64,000 nucleotides of DNA, taken from contig NZ_LT799838.1 of assembly GCF_900168255.1 (NCBI RefSeq), positions 1 through 64,000 of the forward strand. Direction: 5' to 3'. Position 1 is the first letter of the stretch. Each line of letters begins with the position of its first letter. The DNA comes from Psychrobacter sp. DAB_AL43B (GTDB taxonomy: Bacteria > Pseudomonadota > Gammaproteobacteria > Pseudomonadales > Moraxellaceae). Positions 31,044 through 38,576 of the stretch are shown piece after piece. The position numbers and the translations under genes are program-made. The notes beneath the pieces were generated by a model. It searched no databases. It saw only the letters and a list, made by a program, of their open reading frames with translations, and was not told the DNA's origin.

Positions 31044-31589
31044 TTAAGAGTCGGCATCAGGAATAAGCATTAATAAATCTGTTTCGCCAATATCCACACC
31101 TATCTGATTAAGTAACGTCGTTAATTGACCACGGTGATGGGTCTGATGATTGAATAGATGTTGTAGTAGCATAGCGAACGGCTTATTAAATATTTTACCT
31201 TGAGTGTTGGTATAAGTAAGAGTTTGTGAATAATCACTCTCAACGGTCTCATTGATAAATTGGATGATTACCCAATCTAATATTTGACGGTTTTTTGTGA
31301 AGTCATGCATATTTAAATATAAAAACTGAGTAAGCGTGGTTGGTGATGGAAAATCTGCTAACGACTCCAGCGCTTTGAAGCCAGCACGATAATTAGAGTG
31401 AGCACCAAAACGTCTTAGCCAAATTAGATCACCTACCATTAAATGGTTTAGCGTTCCTAATATTGAACCAAAGAACGCCTTATTATCTTGCCATAAAGCG
31501 TCTTCAGAAAGGCTCTCTATACTGTCGCAGACTTTTTGATTCATGACAGCGTTATAATTTGCCATTAGTGCAAAGTGAGGTTTCATCAT
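31044..31589 (-). CDS. DinB-family (YfiT-like) protein
   Basis: DinB-family proteins are four-helix bundles with a metal site made of three His. The start MMKPHFALMANYNAVMN fits the usual MKxHFxLMAxYNxWMN. Candidate ligands are LNHLMVGDLIWLRRF near residue 53 and LLQHLFNHQTHHRGQLTTLL near 138-157, with the HxxxHHRGQ motif. Members may be thiol-dependent transferases; the activity is unassigned. The frame opens 27 bp earlier at TTG (31616), overlapping the DUF2798 stop, but the double ATG at 31589 gives the family-like N-terminus. It is probably co-transcribed with the DUF2798 gene. Confidence 0.8.
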   Translation of the reverse strand: MMKPHFALMANYNAVMNQKVCDSIESLSEDALWQDNKAFFGSILGTLNHLMVGDLIWLRRFGAHSNYRAGFKALESLADFPSPTTLTQFLYLNMHDFTKNRQILDWVIIQFINETVESDYSQTLTYTNTQGKIFNKPFAMLLQHLFNHQTHHRGQLTTLLNQIGVDIGETDLLMLIPDADS

Positions 31590-31612
31590 TGTTTTTTCAT
31601 CTTTTATATCCC

Positions 31613-31867
31613 TCAATAAAACTCAATCCGACTTAGCAGATGCTCTTGGATTAAATAAGCACAGATATAAGCGCTTGGCCACGCCACTATAAAGGCATAC
31701 TTCCATGAGTGAAACAATGTCATAAAGAAGCCGTCGACAAACCCGACGTTTATCAATAGCAGTGCCGTCGATATAATCGTAGACATCAGTAGCGCCATTA
31801 AAAAGGTAAAAATAAGCCGGTAGTATTTGCGCCGTGTGCGTATTCTGACGGTCGGGAATTTTGCCAT
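31613..31867 (-). CDS. DUF2798-domain small membrane protein
   Basis: An 84-aa protein with a basic N-terminus (RIRTRRKYYR) and two membrane helices (about 17-40 and 48-72). It contains FHSWKYAFIVAWPSAYI, typical of DUF2798, which has no known function. It precedes the DinB-family gene on the same strand with essentially no gap. The 231-bp region upstream, towards the divergent racemase gene, holds the promoters of both. Confidence 0.75.
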   Translation of the reverse strand: MAKFPTVRIRTRRKYYRLIFTFLMALLMSTIISTALLLINVGFVDGFFMTLFHSWKYAFIVAWPSAYICAYLIQEHLLSRIEFY

Positions 31868-32098
31868 AACGTTATATCGTCCTGCATGATGAGAGCCACG
31901 CTTAAGTACTGAAATAAACGTGATTTTGTGAGCTGAGAGAGGATGAATTTAAGCATTGCGAATGCTTGGCGGCGACTATGATATCGTGTGATGATGACGA
32001 GGTAAAATGGTTATTATCAATCATTACGTGCAAGTTTTTATATTGCGATGAGCTTAATGCTTAACTTTTATCATGAAAAAAATCATTAGGGATAAAGA

Positions 32099-32872
32099 AT
32101 GTCTACTGAACAACGAACCGCTAATCAAAGAACACTTCAACAAAGAACACTTCAACAAAGAACACTTCAACAAAGAACATTAGGCATCATTGGTGGTATG
32201 AGTTGGGAGAGTACACAAAGCTACTATCGACTGATTAATGAAGGTATCAAAGCTGAGCTTGTTAATTTACATTCAGCAGATTTATTGATTCATAGCGTGG
32301 ATTTTGCCCCCATTGGTGCTTTGCAAGCGCAAGGTGCGTGGGATGAGTTAGGCGACATAATGGTGAGTAGCGGCAAACGCTTACAAGCAGCAGGCGCGCA
32401 AGGGTTGTTAATTGCCACCAATACCATGCATAAAGTCGCAGAGCAGGTACAAGTTGCGACAGATTTACCGCTTATTCATATCGCTGAAGCGACTGCCAAA
32501 GTGATTCAAGATAAAGGTTTAACCCGTGTGGCGTTGCTCGGTACAGAGTTTACGATGACCGAAGACTTTTACAAGCAGCGCCTTATTGATGCAGGCTTAG
32601 AAGTGCTGATACCAGATACCGAAGCGCGAGCAGAAGTCCATCGCATCATCTACGATGAGCTGTGCCAAGGGCAGCTACTTGATAGCTCACGGCAGTATTA
32701 TCGCCAAGTGATTACAGACTTAGCTGAGCAAGGAGCACAAGGCGTGATACTAGGATGTACCGAAATTGGACTACTTATTAAGCAAGCAGACAGCCCAATC
32801 CTCGTATTTGATACCACTGTGATTCATGCAGCTGCAGCGGTGGGTTTTTTATTAGGTAATGCAAATTTTTAA
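32099..32872 (+). CDS. Aspartate/glutamate racemase family protein (YgeA-like)
   Basis: A PLP-independent amino-acid racemase, 257 aa. The domain starts at LGIIGGMSWESTQSYYR near residue 28. The first catalytic motif reads LIATNTMHK near 102, with Thr in place of the usual Cys. The second, VILGCTEIGLL near 215, keeps its Cys. This Thr/Cys pairing is known from the YgeA subgroup. The N-terminus carries an in-frame 15-bp tandem repeat that adds about 25 residues absent from relatives. AGGGA 6 bases before ATG 32099 supports the long form. Confidence 0.85.
   Translation: MSTEQRTANQRTLQQRTLQQRTLQQRTLGIIGGMSWESTQSYYRLINEGIKAELVNLHSADLLIHSVDFAPIGALQAQGAWDELGDIMVSSGKRLQAAGAQGLLIATNTMHKVAEQVQVATDLPLIHIAEATAKVIQDKGLTRVALLGTEFTMTEDFYKQRLIDAGLEVLIPDTEARAEVHRIIYDELCQGQLLDSSRQYYRQVITDLAEQGAQGVILGCTEIGLLIKQADSPILVFDTTVIHAAAAVGFLLGNANF
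32129..32173 (+). repeat. 15-bp in-frame tandem repeat (three units)
   Basis: AGAACACTTCAACAA is repeated three times without change (32129, 32144, 32159), then a partial AGAACATTA. It encodes RTLQQ repeats at the N-terminus of the racemase. Exact identity indicates recent slippage, so copy number may vary between strains. Confidence 0.95.
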
Positions 32873-32941
32873 TCTTTTATCAACACACTTTCAGCTTGTG
32901 AATCCTCTACACTGATGGGCGAAAGCCGCCCGCTTGAAGTT

Positions 32942-33090
32942 CTATAGTCGATCCACTATAAAACAAACACAGTGCTACTGGGATAAGTATTGCGCAGCCT
33001 CTGTCTGCGCAGGCACAGCAAGCAAGGAAAACTTATATCAGTAGCGCGTTATAATATTTGTGCTTATTTTATTTAGGACTGACTATATAT
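32942..33090 (+). repeat. Intergenic palindromic repeat, copy 3
   Basis: Core GCAGCCTCTGTCTGCG with GGCACAGCAAGCAAG. Arms GTGCTACTGGGATAAGT (from 32972) and ACTTATATCAGTAGCGC pair. Outer ends TATAGTCGATCCACTATA and AGGACTGACTATATA match copy 4 in inverted order, giving a full element of about 150 bp. It ends 11 bp before the stop of the MATE gene. Confidence 0.85.
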
Positions 33091-33101
33091 GAACCGCGCT
33101 A

Positions 33102-34667
33102 TTATCGTTTATTCTTTTTTATCATGTGGCGTCTATGAAGTCGTCTACGAAGTCGTCGATGCAACCTTGTAATACGGCGCAAAGGTAATAGCTTCCATAC
33201 AGTCGTTGGTACAATATCACGGAACGATGCACTGGTACCTGTATTCGCGCGAAACTCCTCAGATCTTTGCGCAGCCTCATCTGCAGGCAACATTTTACCT
33301 TTACGCCATCCGCCGTGTAGATACAGTCCTACCCCCATCAGGGCAGTCGCCACCATGCCTGCTGGGAACGATAGCCAAAGTGCATCGTCGCCAAGCATTG
33401 GATAAAGCCCAAAAGCAAATCCAAGACGCACTGGGTACATCGAAATAATCATCACAATCAATGGCCAAATTACATAGCCATTTGCCCGCATGGTGCCGAA
33501 CAAAACCTGCGCTATCCCAAAAAACATAAATCCCCATGTCGCCATTATCTGAATATGCCGCCCGATTGGAACTGCTTGGCTGTCACTGCCAAGAAACAGA
33601 GCTAAAAAGGTTTCATCAAAAATGGTGAGCACCACGATGACAGCTCCTGTCAATACCAGATTAAAAATGAGCCCCCAGCGTGTGATTCCTGCAACCCTGT
33701 GCCATTGGTTGGCACCAATATTCTGTGCAACCATCGCACTCGCCGCGGCACTTAGCGCCATTGCAGGCATCTGCACGTATGTCCAAAGCTGTTGGGTCGC
33801 GCTATAAGCGGCTGTCGTCTGCACCCCTTCACGGTTTATCAGCGACAGCATGGTTAACGCGGCTGAAGAGATGACGATCATCTGAATGCCCATCGGCAAT
33901 CCTTTCGAGAACATCGACTTCAAAATTTCTGGATCTGCGCGCAAAAAGCGCAGCTCAGGCATGCGAAGTGCCAGCACAGAGCCACGCAGGTACATAGTGA
34001 TGAGCATGCCAATAAGCGCGAGTGTATTTGCGACGGCGGTTGCGAAGGCCGAGCCAAATATACCCCATTCGGGAAAGGGCCCGAGACCCAGAATGAGCGT
34101 CGGTGTCAAAATCAAGTCAATAACGACCGACATAGCTATGAACCAAAGCGGCGTTGTAGAATCGCCCGTCCCGCGCAGTGCCATCATTATCAGCGTAAAT
34201 GTTAATGTGACCGGCATCGCAATAAAAATCATCCGCATATAGGTCAGAGCAAGGCTTGCAGCACTTGGCGGCGTGCCAAGCAAATCAAGCAGCATCGGCG
34301 CAAATATCCACCCTCCTGCCGACACCAATACACTGATCGGAATAATGCTGCCTAGCGCCGTTCCCATGGTTTTTTTGACCATGGATTCGTTGCGGCGACC
34401 CATTGCCTGACCAATTAAAATAGTAGACGCCATACCGAAACCGAAAACGAAAGAGATCAGTATAAACATCAAGATGTTGCCGTTCGCCGTCGCTGCCAAC
34501 GCTTCTTCACCTAAAGAACGGCCCACCCAAACGGCATTGATCGATCCGTTCAACGACTGTAGTGCCGATGATCCAAGGGTTGGCAATGCAAACAGGAGCA
34601 TGGTTTTGGCAATCGACCCTTCGGTAAGGTCAAGCCGCTTAGCAGTGGAGGTAGCTGTTTTACTCAA
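33102..34667 (-). CDS. MATE-family multidrug efflux transporter
   Basis: MATE exporters use Na+ or H+ gradients to expel cationic drugs. The 521-aa protein has about twelve membrane helices, with MLLFALPTLGSSALQSLNGSINAVWVG opening the first half (about 23-50) and GLPMGIQMIVISSAALTML the second (about 255-273). It is unusual in two ways. Its base composition is richer in G+C than its neighbours (33 of 60 in one sampled line). Its C-terminal end is an Arg/His-rich tail (RRITRLHRRLRRRLHRR) made by short DNA repeats. Both suggest horizontal transfer with a remade 3' end next to repeat copy 3. Confidence 0.88.
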   Translation of the reverse strand: MSKTATSTAKRLDLTEGSIAKTMLLFALPTLGSSALQSLNGSINAVWVGRSLGEEALAATANGNILMFILISFVFGFGMASTILIGQAMGRRNESMVKKTMGTALGSIIPISVLVSAGGWIFAPMLLDLLGTPPSAASLALTYMRMIFIAMPVTLTFTLIMMALRGTGDSTTPLWFIAMSVVIDLILTPTLILGLGPFPEWGIFGSAFATAVANTLALIGMLITMYLRGSVLALRMPELRFLRADPEILKSMFSKGLPMGIQMIVISSAALTMLSLINREGVQTTAAYSATQQLWTYVQMPAMALSAAASAMVAQNIGANQWHRVAGITRWGLIFNLVLTGAVIVVLTIFDETFLALFLGSDSQAVPIGRHIQIMATWGFMFFGIAQVLFGTMRANGYVIWPLIVMIISMYPVRLGFAFGLYPMLGDDALWLSFPAGMVATALMGVGLYLHGGWRKGKMLPADEAAQRSEEFRANTGTSASFRDIVPTTVWKLLPLRRITRLHRRLRRRLHRRHMIKKNKR

Positions 34668-34709
34668 TGTTTATCCTTTTGCGCCAGACGGTTAATTTGG
34701 GGGCTTATA

Positions 34710-34721
34710 ATTAGCGCTAAT
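34710..34721. promoter_or_regulatory. Candidate operator upstream of the MATE gene
   Basis: ATTAGCGCTAAT is a perfect 12-bp palindrome 43 bp before the MATE start codon, with a further half site AGCTAAT 11 bases later. It could be a regulator site. No regulator gene is adjacent, so this is weak. Confidence 0.25.
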
Positions 34722-34954
34722 AATTGGAGCTAATGAAACGAAAATACTTATCATAAACCAGAAAGCTTGTGCCGTCTTTATTAGAGCTGTAACCCCTCAG
34801 CAAACGCTATGATTATTTGCCTGTCATTTTTTTAGGCGATTGTCGAGCAATTTGTAGGGAGGGATAGTTATTATGAGCGCTTAAACTCAACATAAGCTTG
34901 TGCTAGGATGATGCTTTTTAATTTACTCTGCTAGATTTTAACAAGGATGTTTCG

Positions 34955-35902
34955 ATGATCTTAAAACGCCTAGGCTTTGCCACTCTATTAAGTCTGTCAA
35001 TCGTTGGCTGTACCACTGCGCCCAATACCTTAGCGGTAAATACCACTCAAAAGATTATTCAGTATGAACGCTCAAAATCTGACTTAGCCATAAAGGCGCT
35101 GACATTAAGCTCTGGTGACAAAATGGTCTATGCCGAAAATGGCAATATAGCGGGCGAGCCTTTATTATTGATTCATGGCTTTGGCGGTAATAAAGACAAC
35201 TTTACCCGTATTGCTCGGCAGTTGGAAAACTATAATCTGATCATTCCTGACTTGCTCGGCTTTGGTGATTCTAGCAAACCGATAGCGGCTGACTATCGCT
35301 CGGAAGCGCAAGCAACGCGTTTGCATGAGTTGATGCAAGCTAAGGGCTTAGCATCCAATATTCATATCGGCGGCAATTCGATGGGTGGTGCTATCAGTGT
35401 GGCTTATGCCGCGAAGTATCCCAAAGAGGTCAACAGCCTGTGGTTGATAGATAGTGCGGGCTTTTGGTCAGCGGGCGTGCCGAAGTCTTTGGAGAATGCC
35501 ACCCTTGAGAACAATCCGCTATTAATCAATAAGACGGAAGACTTTTATAATATGTATGACTTTGTCATGTCTAAGCCGCCTTATATCCCTAAGTCAGTAA
35601 AAGCCGTATTCGCGCAAGAACGTATCGCTAATAAAGCGCTAGAATCTAAGATACTTGAGCAAATAGTCGAAGACAATGTCGAGGAACGCGCTAAGATTAT
35701 TGCTGAATATAATATTCCCACGCTAGTGGTTTGGGGTGAGGAGGATAAGGTAATCAAGCCTGAAACGGTTACACTGATAAAAGAAATCATCCCGCAATCG
35801 CAAGTTATTACCATGCCAGAAATTGGTCATGTACCGATGATAGAGGCGGTAAAACAGACGGCGAATGATTATAAAGCGTTTCGTGAAGAGCTAAAGAAAT
35901 AG
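34955..35902 (+). CDS. Alpha/beta-fold hydrolase lipoprotein
   Basis: A 315-aa predicted lipoprotein. The signal peptide ends in the lipobox SIVGC at residues 15-19, so it is probably anchored in the outer membrane. The hydrolase domain has the oxyanion HGFGGNKDNF near 74, nucleophile elbow GGNSMGG with Ser near 142, an acid in VVWGEEDKVI near 252 and the catalytic His in IGHVPMIE near 287. This is the layout of secreted lipases/esterases and C-C hydrolases; the substrate is unknown. No chaperone (lipase foldase) gene is adjacent. Confidence 0.85.
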   Translation: MILKRLGFATLLSLSIVGCTTAPNTLAVNTTQKIIQYERSKSDLAIKALTLSSGDKMVYAENGNIAGEPLLLIHGFGGNKDNFTRIARQLENYNLIIPDLLGFGDSSKPIAADYRSEAQATRLHELMQAKGLASNIHIGGNSMGGAISVAYAAKYPKEVNSLWLIDSAGFWSAGVPKSLENATLENNPLLINKTEDFYNMYDFVMSKPPYIPKSVKAVFAQERIANKALESKILEQIVEDNVEERAKIIAEYNIPTLVVWGEEDKVIKPETVTLIKEIIPQSQVITMPEIGHVPMIEAVKQTANDYKAFREELKK

Positions 35903-35959
35903 TCGTTTAGATATAATTTTTTAAGCGGTGATTGATCCAAATATTGATTAAGTATGAGC

Positions 35960-36105
35960 TGTAGTCAGTCCTAAATAAAAGAAATATAAACATTATAAGA
36001 TGCTACTGGTATCAATTTTTCTTGCTTGCTGTGCCTATGCAGACAGAGGCTGCGAATAATTAATCCCAGTAGCACTGTATTCTTTTAAAAGGGTATCCAC
36101 TATAT
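35960..36105 (-). repeat. Intergenic palindromic repeat, copy 4
   Basis: The minus-strand core is GCAGCCTCTGTCTGCATAGG. Arms TGCTACTGGTATCAATT (from 36001) and AATTAATCCCAGTAGCA pair. Outer ends TGTAGTCAGTCCTAAATAAAA and GTATCCACTATA align with the reverse complement of copy 3 over nearly the full length. Confidence 0.85.
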
Positions 36106-36139
36106 TGTAGGCTGGGTTAAAAACTCAGCCTACGTCAAA

Positions 36140-37183
36140 CTAACTCTCTTTTACCAGCCGCTCTAATAACTCAATCGTCCTCTCTTGTCTGACCAATGCA
36201 ACCCCTTGTCCTGCCCATAAAGATTGATGTTCTGGATCAAGATTCTTTTTCGCATCAGCACGCAAAAATTTGGTCATGGCATTTAATTGTGGATAAGGCG
36301 GCAAATCATAAGCGCTTTCAAATTGAGCAAAATCACGCAAATAGTCGTTTAATAAACCACGAGCCTGCTTACCTGAGAATAGTCGAGTTAAGCGCGTCTC
36401 CGTACTACGCTTGCCAAGACTTGCATCGAGCAATGCTTGCTTATAAATATCGCTAATACCGCATTTATCGGTGGTCAAAAATGCCGTCCCTATTTGTGCC
36501 AGCTCAGCACCTGCTGTTTGAATTGCCTTGATGGCTTGCCCCGTTATAATACCACCCGCTGCAATTAACGGAATATCGGTACACGCACGAGTTTGACTAA
36601 TCAACGTCAATAATCCCAATGGGTCACTTGCGCTTTGCGGCAACCAACCGCCTCGATGTCCGCCCGCTTCTGACCCTTGTACACATACCGCATTTGCGCC
36701 AATATCTGCCCACTCTTTTGCTTCTAAAGGGTGATTGGCAGTACCGATGACGCGCGTACCTAAACTCTGCAAACGCTGAATTTTCTCAGCACTGATAATG
36801 CCAAAGGTGAAACTTGCTACCGGAACAGGATTGTCATAGAGCACTTGTAGCTGATCGGCAAAGCTTAGCGCGGGGCGTTCAGGTAATGCCATTTCTATAT
36901 TGTTTTCTTGATAGTACTTACTTAGCCAAGCAGGAATTGCGCTGTCCAAAGTAGTAGAGTCGTGCTCGGATAACACCATTAAATTGATCATAAAAGGGCG
37001 GTTAGTCAGAGTTTTAAGGGTATTGATTTGGTCGTTTAAAACCTCTGGCGCCGTCGTACCTCCTCCTAATGAGCCTAATCCACCAAAGTTACTCACCGTC
37101 GCTGCCAGCTCTGGTGTGGTAGCTCCTGCCATCGGTGCTTGAACAATAGGATGGGTTAAATTCAGGGTATCAAGTAAGGTCAT
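36140..37183 (-). CDS. Nitronate monooxygenase family flavoprotein
   Basis: FMN-dependent TIM-barrel enzymes of this family oxidise propionate-3-nitronate and other nitronates to aldehydes. The 347-aa protein has HPIVQAPMAGATTPELAA at residues 11-28 and GGLGSLGGG near 35. The class motif QGSEAGGHRGG near 167 carries the catalytic His. IPLIAAGGIITGQAIKA near 205 and AQIGTAFLTTDKCGIS near 228 bind the FMN phosphate. Members with 2-nitropropane dioxygenase annotations belong here. It is a single-gene unit. A pyridine-nucleotide quinone reductase role, known in some relatives, is an alternative. Confidence 0.88.
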   Translation of the reverse strand: MTLLDTLNLTHPIVQAPMAGATTPELAATVSNFGGLGSLGGGTTAPEVLNDQINTLKTLTNRPFMINLMVLSEHDSTTLDSAIPAWLSKYYQENNIEMALPERPALSFADQLQVLYDNPVPVASFTFGIISAEKIQRLQSLGTRVIGTANHPLEAKEWADIGANAVCVQGSEAGGHRGGWLPQSASDPLGLLTLISQTRACTDIPLIAAGGIITGQAIKAIQTAGAELAQIGTAFLTTDKCGISDIYKQALLDASLGKRSTETRLTRLFSGKQARGLLNDYLRDFAQFESAYDLPPYPQLNAMTKFLRADAKKNLDPEHQSLWAGQGVALVRQERTIELLERLVKES

Positions 37184-37297
37184 GACGGGCTTCCTTTTTA
37201 TTTTATTGAAGAATTTACAATACTTACTTTAACAAAGCTGAGCGCCGTGCGTGTTAGATAATGTTTATTTAGTTATTCAATAAAAGAAATAGGTTTT

Positions 37298-37378
37298 GGC
37301 TACAAGTTTGTAGCTAAAGTATTTGACTACGGTTTTGTAGTTAAGTATTATGACTATAAATCTATAGTTAAGTAGAGA
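37298..37378 (+). promoter_or_regulatory. Three 27-bp direct repeats, each with an internal inverted repeat
   Basis: Units start at 37298, 37325 and 37352, exactly 27 bp apart. Each has an inverted repeat near its start: CTACAAGTTTGTAG, CTACGGTTTTGTAG and CTATAAATCTATAG. The shared tail is TAGTTAAGTA or close to it. The array runs up to 8 bp before the ATG of the ATPase operon and replaces a normal leader. It looks like an array of operator sites or an RNA hairpin series. ATG TTA AAA TGA at 37378-37389 is a three-codon ORF whose stop overlaps the ATPase start. Confidence 0.7.
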
Positions 37379-37385
37379 TGTTAAA

Positions 37386-38576
37386 ATGAGCACAGGAAAT
37401 ATAGTTTACGGAAATAATTATTTTCCACGCCCGAAAGATGAAAAAAGAATATGGCGAAAAATTGCTCAAGGTGACCATTTGCTACTACTTGCCCCAAGAC
37501 GTGTAGGTAAATCTTCTTTGCTGCATCATTTGAAAGACAACCCTAAACCAGGTTATGCCATTATATACAGCTATGTTCAAGATTGTACGGACGCACAAGA
37601 GTTCTATATGAAACTGCTGAAGTCCATTACACAGTCAGAGTTTGTAACTAATACTGCCAATGTATCTAATAAATTAAATGGCTGGTTCAGTAAACTCTCA
37701 ATTGATTTTTCAATAGAGGCGTTTGGAGTAAAGCTAGCAGCTGATAAAAAGACTAGTGATGAACCTCCTATCATTGATACAGACGTTATTCGTCAAGTAT
37801 TAATGGACAGTTTGAAGGAGACAGATATTATTCTAGTAATCGCTATTGATGAATTCCCTGATGCTCTCATTAATATCCATAAAAAGCATGGCGAAATAGC
37901 AGCTATTAAGTTTTTATCAGGTATCAGAGAGATGTGCCAAGACGTCAACTTTAATAAGAAAGTACGCTTTATATTCACAGGCTCTATCGGACTGGATACA
38001 GTAGCCAAGAAACTCAATCTTAGTAATTTGATTAATGTTTTCGTCCATACAACGATTGAGCCTTTATCAGACATAGAAGCTCAGAAATTTATCGATTTTT
38101 ATTTTAGTAAGTCTTCGGAACGGATAATAACTGACCACTTAAAAGAGATTATCATCAAGCAAGTGGGTTGGAATATGCCTTACTACCTTGCTTTAGTTTG
38201 CGAAGAAATAGTTGATAACTATGATGATAGCCATCTACTGGAAGAGTCGGACATTTTAAAGTGTGTTGAACAGCTGTTTGAGCAAGAGACGAAGACAAAG
38301 TTTTCTCACTGGCGCGAACGTTTAAATCGGCTAGAAAAGCAAGAAAGGTTATTCGCTGAATCAATATTAACGCTTGTTTGTGACCATGATGAATCATTAC
38401 CATACGCCGATATTTTTAACTTAAGCCAACATGCAGACTATAAAGATAACGTTAATGCTAATTACGTATTGACCTGTCTTAAACACGAAGGCTATCTTTT
38501 CAATCAAACAGAAGATAATACTTATAAATTTACTTCACCTCTACTCAAGCGCTGGTGGAATCGTTATGGAAAATAA
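37386..38576 (+). CDS. AAA-type ATPase of the STAND/archaeal-ATPase-like kind (first of pair)
   Basis: A 396-aa P-loop protein. Walker A APRRVGKSSLL is at residues 36-46 and Walker B LVIAIDEFPD at 150-159. The sensor-like FIFTGSIGLD is near 198. The C-terminal third is helical with a winged-helix-like end (YVLTCLKHEGYLFNQ ... YKFTSPLLKRWW). This layout is common in orphan ATP-binding proteins of accessory regions; the precise function is unknown. It overlaps the second ATPase by 11 bp, so the two are surely co-translated. Composition is AT-rich. No nuclease, methylase or transposase lies beside it. Confidence 0.75.
   Translation: MSTGNIVYGNNYFPRPKDEKRIWRKIAQGDHLLLLAPRRVGKSSLLHHLKDNPKPGYAIIYSYVQDCTDAQEFYMKLLKSITQSEFVTNTANVSNKLNGWFSKLSIDFSIEAFGVKLAADKKTSDEPPIIDTDVIRQVLMDSLKETDIILVIAIDEFPDALINIHKKHGEIAAIKFLSGIREMCQDVNFNKKVRFIFTGSIGLDTVAKKLNLSNLINVFVHTTIEPLSDIEAQKFIDFYFSKSSERIITDHLKEIIIKQVGWNMPYYLALVCEEIVDNYDDSHLLEESDILKCVEQLFEQETKTKFSHWRERLNRLEKQERLFAESILTLVCDHDESLPYADIFNLSQHADYKDNVNANYVLTCLKHEGYLFNQTEDNTYKFTSPLLKRWWNRYGK

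Noticed and set aside
33240-33300. A further copy of the palindromic repeat (GCGCAGCCTCATCTGCAGG)
   Set aside because: It only shares GCAGCCTC and CTGC with the repeat core, lies inside the MATE gene and has no arms.
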